Shown here in pieces: positions 37,045 through 46,046 of a DNA stretch of 64,000 nucleotides; positions within the stretch are counted from its first letter, which is position 1, and each line of letters starts with the position of its first letter. Source of the stretch: JABFWF01 sp035539135 (GTDB lineage Bacteria > Pseudomonadota > Gammaproteobacteria > Xanthomonadales > Xanthomonadaceae); contig DATLJD010000006.1 of assembly GCA_035539135.1 (NCBI GenBank), forward strand, positions 1-64,000, read 5' to 3'. The notes beneath the pieces were generated by a model, which did no database searches, was not told the DNA's origin, and saw nothing but the letters and a program-made list of their open reading frames with translations. The position numbers were made by a program, and so were the translations under genes.

Positions 37045-37197
37045 ATGAACGCAATCGACTGGCCGGACCTGGTCGCCGGCACGGGCATCCTCGAGTCGCT
37101 GGATGCTGCCGGCGCGGACTGCCGCGTGCCGGCGCACGCCGCGACGGCCTCCCCCGATGCTGGCTCGGCGTGCCCGAGGTCCGACGCCGGCGGGTGA
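37045..37197 (+). CDS. Possible short protein, or remnant, before fabA
   Basis: A 50-residue frame (starts MNAIDWPDLVAGTGILESL) in the 499-base pyrH-fabA gap. AAGGGAG lies eight bases before the ATG, one of the better ribosome sites in the area. The first 20 residues look protein-like; the rest is Ala/Ser-rich. No family recognised. It could be a genuine small protein, a leader peptide or the head of a decayed gene. Nothing else is seen in the gap apart from GC-rich short palindromes near 37250. Confidence 0.3.
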   Translation: MNAIDWPDLVAGTGILESLDAAGADCRVPAHAATASPDAGSACPRSDAGG

Positions 37198-37393
37198 CGC
37201 GCCAGCCCGGGCCCGATCGAGCAACCGTCCTGCCGCTGGACGCGCCGGCCGCGCGCCGGCGCGCCGCGGCACGGCAGCGTCTTCACGGGGCGACCACGCC
37301 ATTCGGGCGCGGATGGTGCGCGCGCCTGGTCCCGGTCAGGACAAGCGGGCCGCGAGCAGGCAAACTGCGGTGTTTTCCACTCTCCCTGTTTCC

Positions 37394-37909
37394 ATGACGC
37401 GTCCCGCTTCCCTCGATTACGCGCAACTGCTCGCCTGCGCACGCGGCGAACTATTCGGTCCCGGCAACGCGCGCCTGCCGGCGCCGCCGATGCTGATGTT
37501 CGATCGCATCACCCGCATCGAGGAACAGGGCGGCGACTACGGCAAGGGCCTGCTGGTCGCCGAGCTCGACGTCCGCCCGGACCTGTGGTTCTTCGCCTGC
37601 CACTTCGAGGGCGACCCGGTGATGCCCGGCTGCCTCGGCCTGGACGCGATGTGGCAGCTCGCCGGCTTCTACCTGCCGTGGCTGGGCGAGCCCGGCCGCG
37701 GCCGCGCGCTCGGCGTGGGCGAGGTCAAGTTCAGCGGCCAGGTGCTGCCGGACGCCAAGGTCGTGCGCTACGAGATCCACGTGCGCCGGGTGATGCGCGG
37801 CAAGCTTGCGCTGGTGATCGCCGACGGCCGCACCTACGTGGACGACCAGCTGATCTACGAGGCGGCCAACCTGCGCGTGGGGCTGTTCCAGCTGCCGGAG
37901 GGCGTGTGA
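37394..37909 (+). CDS. fabA: 3-hydroxydecanoyl-ACP dehydratase/isomerase FabA
   Basis: Bifunctional hot-dog enzyme that dehydrates 3-hydroxydecanoyl-ACP and isomerises the double bond, starting unsaturated fatty acid synthesis, 171 residues. Seen: LPAPPMLMFDRITRIEEQGG, the catalytic histidine in FFACHFEGDPVMPGCLGLDA and aspartate in LDAMWQLAGFYL. Stop and fabB start overlap (TGATG): the classical coupled fabA-fabB pair. Confidence 0.97.
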   Translation: MTRPASLDYAQLLACARGELFGPGNARLPAPPMLMFDRITRIEEQGGDYGKGLLVAELDVRPDLWFFACHFEGDPVMPGCLGLDAMWQLAGFYLPWLGEPGRGRALGVGEVKFSGQVLPDAKVVRYEIHVRRVMRGKLALVIADGRTYVDDQLIYEAANLRVGLFQLPEGV

Positions 37910-39147
37910 TGGCCAGCGCCAGCGCGAATCGCCGCGTCGTCGTCACCGGCATGGGCATCGTCTCGCCGCTGGGCAACGACGCCGCCAGCGTGACCGAGGC
38001 CCTGCGCCATGGCCGCAGCGGACTGCGCGCGATGCCCGAGTACGCCGAGCTCGGCCTGCGCAGCCAGGTCGCCGGCGTGCCGGAAATCGACCTCGATGCC
38101 GCCATCGATCGCAAGCTTAAGCGCTTCATGGGCGACGCCGCGGCCTACGCCTACGTCGCCATGCGCGACGCGATCGCCGACGCGGGCCTCACGGACGAAC
38201 AGGTGCGCGATCCGCGCACCGGCGTGATCGCCGGCTCCGGCGGCGGCTCCGCGCAGTGGCAGATCGCCACCGGCGAGCTGCTGCGCGAGAAGGGGGTGCG
38301 CAAGGTCGGCCCGTACATGGTCCCGCGCACGATGTGCTCGACGGTGTCGGCGACCCTGGCGACCGCGTTCGGCATCCATGGCGTCAGCTACTCGCTGTCG
38401 GCCGCGTGCGCGACCTCCGCGCACTGCATCGGCGCCGCCGCGGACCTGATCCGGCACGGCGCGCAGGACATCGTGCTGGCCGGCGGCGGCGAGGAACTGC
38501 ACTGGGGCATGACCGCGCAGTTCGACGCGATGGGCGCGCTGTCGACCCACTTCAACGACACCCCTGAACGCGCCTCGCGTCCTTACGACGCGGCGCGCGA
38601 CGGCTTCGTCATCGCCGGCGGCGGCGGCATGCTGGTGCTCGAGGACTACGAGCACGCGCAGGCGCGCGGCGCGCGCATCCACGCCGAACTGGCCGGCTAT
38701 GGCGTCACCTCCGACGGCGCCGACATGGTCGCGCCGAGCGGCGAGGGCGCGGTGCGCTGCATGCGGATGGCGCTGGCCGGCACCGACGGCAACGGCGTCG
38801 GCACGGTCGACTACCTCAACACCCACGGCACCTCGACCCCGGTCGGCGACCTGGTCGAACTGCAGGCGGTGCGCGAGGCCTTCGGCGCCGAGGTGCCGCC
38901 GCTGTCCTCCACCAAGGCGCTGACCGGCCACTCGCTCGGCGCCGCCAGCGTGCACGAGGCGATCTACAGCCTGCTGATGCTGCGGGGCGGCTTCATGGCC
39001 GCCTCGGCCAACATCGAGACCCTGGACGAAGGCGCGGCCGGCTTCCCGATCCTGCGCGAACTGCGCGAGGGGCCGCTGCGCACGGTGATGTCGAACAGCT
39101 TCGGCTTCGGCGGCACCAACGCGACCCTGGTGTTCCGCGCGGCGTAG
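37909..39147 (+). CDS. fabB: 3-oxoacyl-ACP synthase I (FabB)
   Basis: Condensing enzyme that elongates the unsaturated chain made by FabA, 412 residues. Thiolase fold with the catalytic cysteine in SLSAACATSAHCIGAAA, histidines in DYLNTHGTSTPVGDLVE and TKALTGHSLGAASVHEA, and the glycine-rich end NSFGFGGTNATLVF. Overlaps fabA by one base. The small minus-strand gene begins three bases beyond its stop. Confidence 0.97.
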   Translation: MASASANRRVVVTGMGIVSPLGNDAASVTEALRHGRSGLRAMPEYAELGLRSQVAGVPEIDLDAAIDRKLKRFMGDAAAYAYVAMRDAIADAGLTDEQVRDPRTGVIAGSGGGSAQWQIATGELLREKGVRKVGPYMVPRTMCSTVSATLATAFGIHGVSYSLSAACATSAHCIGAAADLIRHGAQDIVLAGGGEELHWGMTAQFDAMGALSTHFNDTPERASRPYDAARDGFVIAGGGGMLVLEDYEHAQARGARIHAELAGYGVTSDGADMVAPSGEGAVRCMRMALAGTDGNGVGTVDYLNTHGTSTPVGDLVELQAVREAFGAEVPPLSSTKALTGHSLGAASVHEAIYSLLMLRGGFMAASANIETLDEGAAGFPILRELREGPLRTVMSNSFGFGGTNATLVFRAA

Positions 39148-39150
39148 CCT

Positions 39151-39348
39151 TCAGCGTTCGCCGCGCTCGTCCGGCACCGGATGGGCGCGGTCATGCACGC
39201 GCCTGGCGTCGGCAGGATCGTCCTGGTCCTTGCGCGGATGACCGCGCTTCGAGGCCGCGCGCAGCTGGCCGTCATGGGCCAGGTCCTTCGGCTGGTCCTT
39301 GCGGCCGGACTGGTGGGTGGCGCGCAGTTTCGGTTCGTCGGGACGCAT
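39151..39348 (-). CDS. Small, highly charged hydrophilic protein
   Basis: A 65-residue protein made almost entirely of charged and polar residues (RKDQPKDLAHDGQLRAAS, KRGHPRKDQDDPADARR), probably unstructured. GAGGAGG lies seven bases before the ATG, so it is very likely translated. It begins 14 bases after the stop of the next small gene and probably shares its transcript. No family recognised; composition resembles stress-related disordered proteins. Confidence 0.65.
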   Translation of the reverse strand: MRPDEPKLRATHQSGRKDQPKDLAHDGQLRAASKRGHPRKDQDDPADARRVHDRAHPVPDERGER

Positions 39349-39362
39349 GGGCTTCCTCCTCG

Positions 39363-39569
39363 TCAGCGGTTGCTGTCGCTGCCGCTGCGGTGGTCGTCGC
39401 GGCCTGCCTCGCGCGTCGGCGACTCGCGTTCGACCTTCGCATGGCGCTGGCTGCTGCCCTTGCTGCCGGCGCGCAGCGCGTGGCTGCCGTCATCGAAGCG
39501 GTCGGGGCCGGGCGGCGGCGTTTCGTCGCCGCTGCGGTTGCGGTCGCGGGCGTGCTGGTTGGTGCCCAT
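39363..39569 (-). CDS. Small hydrophilic protein
   Basis: A 68-residue polar protein rich in Arg, Ser, Asp and Gly (HARDRNRSGDETPPPGPDRF, ending DDHRSGSDSNR), predicted to be disordered. AGGAG lies six bases before the ATG. Middle member of three consecutive small minus-strand genes. Function unknown. Confidence 0.65.
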   Translation of the reverse strand: MGTNQHARDRNRSGDETPPPGPDRFDDGSHALRAGSKGSSQRHAKVERESPTREAGRDDHRSGSDSNR

Positions 39570-39644
39570 GGCGGACTCCTGCGGCTGCGGGAGTCCAACC
39601 TAGCCCAGCGGGTGTTAGGGAAATGCGTCGAAGCCGTGGGCGTG

Positions 39645-39941
39645 TCAGTCCTCCTCTTCCTCGAACTCGACCAGCGCGTCGAGGTCGATCGCGAGCTCCT
39701 CCACCGCCTCGCGCACCTTGCGCGCGGTGGACACGTTGGGCGCCTCGATCTCGATTTCGTGCGCGTCAGGCGCAACGGTATTTTCGCTGAGGCCGGCGGA
39801 GCTGGAATCGGCGTCGTCGCCGTGCGGCATCAGGTCCGACACTTCCTCGACGTGCTCGATGCCGTCCAGGCTCTGCAGCAGGTTCATCATCGCGCGGACG
39901 TCGTCCTCGCTGCCGGTCACGCGCATTCGCAGTGTGAGCAT
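39645..39941 (-). CDS. Small acidic protein
   Basis: A 98-residue very acidic protein. The N-terminal part (LTLRMRVTGSEDDVRAMMNL, LQSLDGIEHVEEV) reads like a beta-alpha-beta, ACT- or ferredoxin-like half; the second half (IEIEAPNVSTARKVREAVEE) could be another, and the C-terminus is EFEEEED. A small regulatory or metal-binding domain is possible but unproven. First of three small minus-strand genes, 75 bases before the next. Confidence 0.7.
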   Translation of the reverse strand: MLTLRMRVTGSEDDVRAMMNLLQSLDGIEHVEEVSDLMPHGDDADSSSAGLSENTVAPDAHEIEIEAPNVSTARKVREAVEELAIDLDALVEFEEEED

Positions 39942-40158
39942 CGCCGCATCTCGTCCGGGGGAATGCCGGCAGGCTAGGAGGCGGCGGGCTCAATGGCGCG
40001 TGATGGCCGCGGCGGTGCTGGACGCTGCGCGCGGGCGCGGGCTAGATTGGCCGTGCCGGGCCGCGCCCGGCGGGGGAGGGGAACATGCACGGGGACCGCG
40101 CCGCCGGACCGCGATGCCTGGCCGCAAGGCCGGTCCGGCCGTGCGCGCGGGGCGGCCG

Positions 40159-42174
40159 ATGAGCGAGGCCGCGCCGACCGCCTCCCTCGACACGGCGCTC
40201 GCCCACGCCCGGCAGTTGCTGGCCGAAGCGCCGGCGCTGGCCGCCGAACAGGCCGGCGAAATCCTGCGGGTGGTGCCCGGGCAGCCGGAGGCGTTGCGCC
40301 TGCTGGCGGCGGCGCGGGCGCGGCAGGGCGATCACGCCGGCGCGCTGGCGATCCTGCGCCCGCTCGCCGCCACGCATCCGCGCTGGGCGCGGGCGCAATT
40401 CGACCTCGGCCTTGCCCTCGGCCGTGCCCGCCAGGGCGCGGAGGCGCTGGCCGCGCTGCAGCGTGCGGTCGCCCTGGATCCGAACCTGCCGGGCGCGTGG
40501 CGCGCGATCGGCGACCACCTGACCGCGATCGGCGACGCCGCCGGCGCCGATGCCGCCTACGCCGCCCACGTCCGCCATTCGCCCGGCGACCCGGCCCTGC
40601 TGGCCGCCGCCGCGGCGCTCGCCGACAACCACATTCCCGAAGCCGAGGCGCAGCTGCGCGCGCTGCTCAAGCGGGCGCCGACCGACGTCGCCGCGATCCG
40701 CATGCTGGCCGAGGTCGCCGCCCGCCTCGGCCGCGACGAGGACGCCGAAGTGCTGCTCGCGCGCTGCCTGGAACTCGCGCCCGGCTTCCACGCCGCGCGC
40801 CAGCAGCATGCGCTGGTGCTCAACCGCGGCAACCGCCACGCCGAAGCGCTGGAGGAAATCGAGCGGCTGCTGGCGATCGATCCGGCCAACCCCGGCTACC
40901 GGAACCTGAAGGCGGTGGTGCTCGGCCGCATCGGCGACTACCCGCAGGCGATCGCGCTGTACGACCAACTGCTCGCCGAATACCCGCGGCACGCCCAGCT
41001 GTGGATGAGCTATGGCCACGCGCTCAAGACCGCCGGCGAGACCGCGCGCGCGATCGACGCCTACCGCCGCAGCATCGCGCTCGACCCGGGCTGCGGCGAA
41101 GCGTACTGGTCGCTGGCCAACCTCAAGACCTTCCGTTTCGAAGACGCCGACATCCCCGCGATGCGCACGCAACTCGCGCGCGGCGACCTCGGCGAGGACG
41201 CGCGCCTGCACTTCGCGTTCGCGCTCGGCAAGGCGGAGGAGGACGCGGAGCGCTATGGAGCAGCGTTTGCCCACTACGCCGCGGGCAACGCCCTGCGCCG
41301 CAGCCAGTTGCCCTACAGCGCCGACGACAACCACGCCCGGGTCGAACGCGCGCGCCAGGTCTACACCCGCGACTTCTTCGCCGCGCGCGCCGGCTGGGGC
41401 GCGCCCGATCCGGACCCGATCTTCATCGTCGGCCTGCCCCGCGCGGGCTCCACCTTGCTCGAGCAGATCCTGTCCAGCCACCCGGCGGTGGAAGGCACGA
41501 TGGAGCTCCCCGAGGTGATCGCGCTGACCCGCGAGCTGCGCCGGGCCAGCGGCGCCCCGCAGAGCACCTCCTACCACGACGTGCTGGCCACGCTGGACGC
41601 GGACGCCGTGCGCGCGCTCGGCGCGCGTTACCTCGAGCGCACCCGCATCCAGCGCCGCGGCGGCGCGCCGCTGTTCATCGACAAGATGCCGAACAACTTC
41701 GCGCACGTCGGCCTGATCCACCTGGCCCTGCCGAACGCGAAGATCATCGACGCCCGCCGCCACCCGCTGGCCTGCTGCTTTTCCGCGTTCAAGCAGCATT
41801 TCGCGCGCGGCCAGGCCTTCAGCTACGACCTCGCCGACCTCGGCCGCTACTACCGCGACTACGTCGCCCTGATGGCGCACTTCGACGACGTGCTGCCGGG
41901 TCGCGTGCACCGGGTGATCTACGAGCGCATGGTCGAGGACACCGAGGCCGAGGTGCGGCGCCTGCTCGACTACTGCGGGCTGCCGTTCGATCCGGCCTGC
42001 CTGCGCTTCCACGAGAACGATCGCGCGGTGCGCACCGCCAGCTCCGAGCAGGTGCGCCGGCCGATCTACCGCGACGCGGTCGAACACTGGCGCCACTTCG
42101 AGCCCTGGCTCGGGCCGCTGGCCGGCGCGCTCGGCCCGGTGCTCGCCGCCTATCCGGATCCACCCACCGCCTGA
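40159..42174 (+). CDS. TPR-containing sulfotransferase
   Basis: A 671-residue fusion. TPR repeats occupy about 15-400 (units such as ALAILRPLAATHPRWARAQF and AIDAYRRSIALDPGCGEAYW). A PAPS-dependent sulfotransferase domain follows, with the 5'-phosphosulfate loop PIFIVGLPRAGSTLLEQIL near 421, KMPNNFAHVGLIHLALPNAK, and the 3'-phosphate part IIDARRHPLACCFSAFKQHF. This pattern resembles protein-tyrosine-sulfotransferase-like bacterial enzymes. It would move sulfate from PAPS to an unknown acceptor in the cytosol. The ATG at 40159 directly precedes the first TPR. A TonB-dependent receptor begins 18 bases after its stop, so the two are probably co-expressed. Confidence 0.88.
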   Translation: MSEAAPTASLDTALAHARQLLAEAPALAAEQAGEILRVVPGQPEALRLLAAARARQGDHAGALAILRPLAATHPRWARAQFDLGLALGRARQGAEALAALQRAVALDPNLPGAWRAIGDHLTAIGDAAGADAAYAAHVRHSPGDPALLAAAAALADNHIPEAEAQLRALLKRAPTDVAAIRMLAEVAARLGRDEDAEVLLARCLELAPGFHAARQQHALVLNRGNRHAEALEEIERLLAIDPANPGYRNLKAVVLGRIGDYPQAIALYDQLLAEYPRHAQLWMSYGHALKTAGETARAIDAYRRSIALDPGCGEAYWSLANLKTFRFEDADIPAMRTQLARGDLGEDARLHFAFALGKAEEDAERYGAAFAHYAAGNALRRSQLPYSADDNHARVERARQVYTRDFFAARAGWGAPDPDPIFIVGLPRAGSTLLEQILSSHPAVEGTMELPEVIALTRELRRASGAPQSTSYHDVLATLDADAVRALGARYLERTRIQRRGGAPLFIDKMPNNFAHVGLIHLALPNAKIIDARRHPLACCFSAFKQHFARGQAFSYDLADLGRYYRDYVALMAHFDDVLPGRVHRVIYERMVEDTEAEVRRLLDYCGLPFDPACLRFHENDRAVRTASSEQVRRPIYRDAVEHWRHFEPWLGPLAGALGPVLAAYPDPPTA

Positions 42175-42192
42175 CCAAAGGAGAAAGGCTCC

Positions 42193-44703
42193 ATGCCACG
42201 CAGTGCACGCAAGACGCCCCGACGTCCCCTGGCCCGCCTGCCGCTGGCGGTGGCCATCTACCTCGCCTGCGGCTCCCTGGCGTGGGCCCAGGACGCCAGC
42301 CAGCCGCCGCCGGCCGCCGGCGATGCCCAGGATGCTCAGCCCGCGCAACCGGCGCCCGCCGCGAAACAGGGCGAGGGCACGGCCACCCTCGAGACCATCA
42401 CGGTCACCGCGCAGAAGCGCGCCGAGAACATGCAGAAGGTGCCGATCAGCATCCAGGCGATCAGCGAAGCCAAGCTGACCGAGCAGGACGTGCAGAGCTT
42501 CGACGACTACGTGAAGCTGCTGCCCAGCGTGTCCTTCGGCACCGCAGGCGGCGGCGTGTTCTCCGGCCCGGGCTTCGCCCAGGTGTACATGCGCGGCGTC
42601 GCCAGCGGCGACAACGGCAACCACTCCGGCCCGCAGCCGACGGTGGGCATGTACCTCGACGAGGAGCCGATCACCACCATCCAGGGCGCGCTCGACATCA
42701 ACATCTACGACGTCCAGCGGATCGAGGCGCTGGCCGGCCCGCAGGGCACGCTGTACGGCGCCAGCTCGCAGTCGGGCACGATCCGCATCATCACCAACAA
42801 GCCGGACCCGACCGGCTTCGCCGCCGGCTACCAGCTGCAGGCGAACACGATCGAGGACGGCGGCACCGGCTACGTCGCCCAGGGCTTCGTCAACGCGCCG
42901 CTGACCGACGCCGCCGCGATCCGCCTGGTCGGCTGGAAGCGCCGCGACGCCGGCTACGTGGACAACGCGCTCGGCACCCGTACGTTCCCGACCTCCGGCA
43001 TCACCATCGACAACGCCGACCGCGCCGAGGAGGACTACAACTGGGCCGACACCGTCGGCGCGCGCGCCGCGCTGAAGATCGACCTCAACGACAACTGGTC
43101 GATCTCGCCGACGATCATGGGCCAGCGCCAGCAAGCCAACGGCAGCACCGGCTTCGACCCGACCGTGGGCGACCTGGAGGTCACCCACTTCTATCCCGAG
43201 AAGTCCGACGACCGCTGGACCCAGGCCGCGCTGACCGTGCAGGGCCGGGTCGGCAACTTCGACCTGGTCTACGCCTACGCCCACCTCAAGCGCGACGTGG
43301 ACTCGCAGTCGGACTACAACGACTACGGCTTCTGGTACGACACGCTGGCCGGCTACGGCGCGTACTTCTACGACAACGACGGCGACCTGATCAATCCGTC
43401 GCAGTACATCCAGGCCACCGACGGCTACACCAAGTCCAGCCACGAGCTGCGCATCACCTCGCCGAAGGAGCACCGGCTGCGCTTCGTCGCCGGCCTGTTC
43501 TGGCAGCAGCAGTCGCACCAGATCTTCCAGCGCTACCGCGTGGACGACCTCGCCGACGCGCTGGAGGTGCCGGGCTGGCCGGACACGATCTGGCTGACCT
43601 CGCAGCGGCGCCTGGACCACGACGAGGCGCTGTTCGGCGAGGTGTCCTTCGACATCTTGCCGACCCTGACCGCGACCCTCGGCGGCCGCTGGTTCCGCAA
43701 CGACAACAGCCTCAAGGGCTTCTTCGGCTTCGGCACCGGCTACAGCAGCGGCACCGGCGTCGGTGCCTGCTTCTCCGCGGAACCGGCGTACGGCGCGCCG
43801 TGCACCAACCTCGACAAGGAAGTGAAGGAGAACGACCACATCGGCCGCGCCAACCTGACCTGGCAGGTGACCGACGACAAGATGGTCTACGCGACCTGGT
43901 CGGAGGGCTACCGCCCGGGCGGCATCAACCGCCGCGGCACGATCCCGCCCTACCACTCGGACTTCCTCACCAACTACGAGCTCGGCTGGAAGACCACCTG
44001 GGGCGACAACCGGCTGTCGTGGAACGGCGCGGTGTTCCAGGAGGACTGGGACAACTTCCAGTTCTCCTACCTCGGCGCCAACGGCCTGACCGAGATCCGC
44101 AACGCCGCGCAGGCGCGCATCCGCGGCCTCGAGACCGAACTGCGCTGGGCCGCGACCTACAACCTCGCGCTGTCCGCCGGCGCCGCCTTTTACGACGCCA
44201 AGCTCAGCCAGAACTACTGCGGCTGGCTGCGCGAGGACGGCAGCCCGGAGACGGTGTGCCCGCCGGGCACGCTCAATCCCGCCGGCAGCTTCGACGACCC
44301 CAGCGACGACTTCGCGGTGGACGGCCCGCAGGCGCCGGAGGGCACGCGGTTGCCGGTGACCGCGCGCTTCAAGGGCAACCTGGTCGCGCGCTACACCTTC
44401 GACCTGTGGGGCGGCGAGGCCTTCGGCCAGGCGGCGGTTATCCACGAAGGCTCGCGGCGCGCCGACCTGCGCGTGGCCCAGGGCGAAATGCTGGGCGAGC
44501 TCGGCGCGTACACCCTGACCGACCTGTCGGCCGGTTTCCGCCGCGACAACTGGTCGCTGGACTTCTTCCTCAAGAACGCGTTCAACACCCGCGCGGAACT
44601 GTCCCGCTTCGCCCAGTGCGCGGTGGACACCTGCGGCAACCAGCCCTACACGGTGGTGGCGCAGCCGCGCACCTTCGGAGTGCGCTTCACGCAGGAGTTC
44701 TGA
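42193..44703 (+). CDS. TonB-dependent outer membrane receptor
   Basis: An 836-residue receptor for energy-dependent uptake of an unknown ligand. Signal peptide ending ACGSLAWA, a Pro/Ala-rich spacer, the TonB-box-like ETITVTAQKRAENMQKVPIS, plug domain (about 75-200, with IEALAGPQGTLYGASSQSGT), and a 22-strand barrel ending FGVRFTQEF. The TVTAQKR/VPIS start is typical of the large subfamily in Sphingomonas, Caulobacter and Xanthomonads. AAAGGAG is just before the ATG. Forms a likely operon with the sulfotransferase gene and ends at a terminator. Confidence 0.95.
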   Translation: MPRSARKTPRRPLARLPLAVAIYLACGSLAWAQDASQPPPAAGDAQDAQPAQPAPAAKQGEGTATLETITVTAQKRAENMQKVPISIQAISEAKLTEQDVQSFDDYVKLLPSVSFGTAGGGVFSGPGFAQVYMRGVASGDNGNHSGPQPTVGMYLDEEPITTIQGALDINIYDVQRIEALAGPQGTLYGASSQSGTIRIITNKPDPTGFAAGYQLQANTIEDGGTGYVAQGFVNAPLTDAAAIRLVGWKRRDAGYVDNALGTRTFPTSGITIDNADRAEEDYNWADTVGARAALKIDLNDNWSISPTIMGQRQQANGSTGFDPTVGDLEVTHFYPEKSDDRWTQAALTVQGRVGNFDLVYAYAHLKRDVDSQSDYNDYGFWYDTLAGYGAYFYDNDGDLINPSQYIQATDGYTKSSHELRITSPKEHRLRFVAGLFWQQQSHQIFQRYRVDDLADALEVPGWPDTIWLTSQRRLDHDEALFGEVSFDILPTLTATLGGRWFRNDNSLKGFFGFGTGYSSGTGVGACFSAEPAYGAPCTNLDKEVKENDHIGRANLTWQVTDDKMVYATWSEGYRPGGINRRGTIPPYHSDFLTNYELGWKTTWGDNRLSWNGAVFQEDWDNFQFSYLGANGLTEIRNAAQARIRGLETELRWAATYNLALSAGAAFYDAKLSQNYCGWLREDGSPETVCPPGTLNPAGSFDDPSDDFAVDGPQAPEGTRLPVTARFKGNLVARYTFDLWGGEAFGQAAVIHEGSRRADLRVAQGEMLGELGAYTLTDLSAGFRRDNWSLDFFLKNAFNTRAELSRFAQCAVDTCGNQPYTVVAQPRTFGVRFTQEF

Positions 44704-44721
44704 CGCAGGACCGGCGGACCG

Positions 44722-44754
44722 GAAAACGCCCGCGCATGCGGGCGTTTTCCTTTT
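44722..44754. terminator. Bidirectional terminator after the TonB receptor
   Basis: A perfect AAAACGCCCGC-GCAT-GCGGGCGTTTT stem followed by CCTTTT on the plus strand. It lies between the convergent TonB receptor and cyclophilin genes, and can serve both. Confidence 0.9.
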
Positions 44755-44763
44755 GGCGGAGCG

Positions 44764-45678
44764 TCAGTGCTTGCCCGCCTCGCGCACCGGCAGCGGCACG
44801 TTGCACAGGTCGATGTGGCCGGCCGGCACGATGTACCAGTCGTCGCGGCGGTTGCGGCGCGACTCCACCACCTGCGCGAACAGCGGGGTGTCGGTGCGCA
44901 GCACTTCGATCTTCTCGCGCTCGGCTTCCGGCACGTCGCTGGCGAGGCGGATCGCCTTGATCGGCGTGCGCTCCTCGGCCTTCTCGTAGAAGCCGAGCGG
45001 GCCGGTACCGCGGGGCAGGGTGGACAGCAGCTCCATGCCCTGCACGACGCGGCCGACCACGGTGATGTTGCGGTCCAGCTGGCGCGGCGACTGGCCGATC
45101 ACGACGTACAGCTCGGTGCCGTTGCTGGAGTCGGGCGCCATGTCGCGGCCGGCGCCGACCATGCCGTAGCAGTGCGCCAGCCACGCCTGGCCGGCCTTCG
45201 GATCGCGCGCGGCGGGAAAGCCACCGCTGAAGCCGACCTCGGGAGCCCAGCCGTCGGCGTCGGGGAGGCGGTCGAAGGGCAGGTCCTTCGCGTCGCGGGT
45301 GAACTCGGCAGGCAGGTGCGCCTTCGCTTCGCCCAGCGGCTTGCGCGCGGATTCCTCTTCCGCGGCGTCGCCCCACTGCACGACGAAGTTGTCCTGCGCG
45401 CGGTTGATGCTCAGGCCGTTCCAGTAGCCTTCGTGGGCGAGGGTGCGGATGTTGGCGACGTGCGCGGGCGCGAACGCGGGCGCGAGTTCGATCACCGCCC
45501 GGCCGCTGGCCAGCTCGAGGTAGAGCGTGTTTGCTGGATCGAGCGCGCGCCAGTCGGACGGTTGCGACGCGTCCAGCAGCTCCTGCATGGACTTCGGCTT
45601 GGCGGTGTCCGCGGCCGCCGGCGCGGCGACGGCGAGCAGGGCGGCGAGCAGCGGAAGGGCGAGGGCGGCAGGGCGCAT
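44764..45678 (-). CDS. Exported cyclophilin-type peptidyl-prolyl isomerase
   Basis: A 304-residue periplasmic isomerase assisting protein folding. Signal peptide (RPAALALPLLAALLAVAAPAAA), then a divergent cyclophilin domain: LYLELASGRAVIELAPAFAP, VANIRTLAHEGYWNGLSINR, CYGMVGAGRDMAPDSSNGTE, LYVVIGQSPRQLDRNITVVG and RVVQGMELLSTLPRG. A 60-residue C-terminal extension is typical of this branch. The start at 45678 is supported by GGAG and by the signal peptide. Stands alone, with REP-like palindromes upstream. Confidence 0.88.
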   Translation of the reverse strand: MRPAALALPLLAALLAVAAPAAADTAKPKSMQELLDASQPSDWRALDPANTLYLELASGRAVIELAPAFAPAHVANIRTLAHEGYWNGLSINRAQDNFVVQWGDAAEEESARKPLGEAKAHLPAEFTRDAKDLPFDRLPDADGWAPEVGFSGGFPAARDPKAGQAWLAHCYGMVGAGRDMAPDSSNGTELYVVIGQSPRQLDRNITVVGRVVQGMELLSTLPRGTGPLGFYEKAEERTPIKAIRLASDVPEAEREKIEVLRTDTPLFAQVVESRRNRRDDWYIVPAGHIDLCNVPLPVREAGKH

Positions 45679-45731
45679 GCGGCGGGCTCCGGAGTCGGGA
45701 CCGGGCGATTGTGTCGCATTCATGCGGTGCG

Positions 45732-46045
45732 CGCCCTCACCCCGACCCTCTCCCGTAAACGGGAGAGGGGGAACAACCGCGGGCAGGAGGGGGGCAACCG
45801 CGGAAAGGGGAACAACCGCGGGCGGAAACGGGGGAACGGCACCGCGGCCGGAGGCAGTGCGAGCTGCCTTTGCTGTCACCTCTCCCGCTTGCGGGAGAGG
45901 TCGAGCGCGCAGCGCGAGGGTGAGGGTGCGGCTTTTGGCGAAAGACTCACCCCCACCCAAACCCTCCCCCGCAAGCGGGGGAGGGAGCAAAACGGGAGCG
46001 CCCTCACCCCAGCCCTCTCCCGCAGGCGGGAGAGGGGGAACAGCG
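45732..46045. repeat. Cluster of REP-like palindromes (left)
   Basis: Several imperfect hairpins of the CCCTCTCCCG...CGGGAGAGGG and CCCTCCCCCG...CGGGGGAGGG types, joined by CCTCACCCC and AGACTCACCCCC linkers. The cluster is non-coding and fills the gap upstream of the cyclophilin gene. A similar cluster in opposite orientation lies at 55500-55797. Such palindromes are usual intergenic repeats in Xanthomonad-like genomes and can act in mRNA protection or termination. Confidence 0.88.
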
Positions 46046-46046
46046 A

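Noticed and set aside
39993..44445. Very long frames overlapping the sulfotransferase and TonB receptor genes on both strands
   Set aside because: Low-complexity translations with no motif; the true products have complete family signatures in other frames.
45732..46045. Intrinsic terminators made by each REP-like hairpin
   Set aside because: Stems are GC-rich but lack T tracts, and the units recur as a repeat family, so they are annotated as repeats only.
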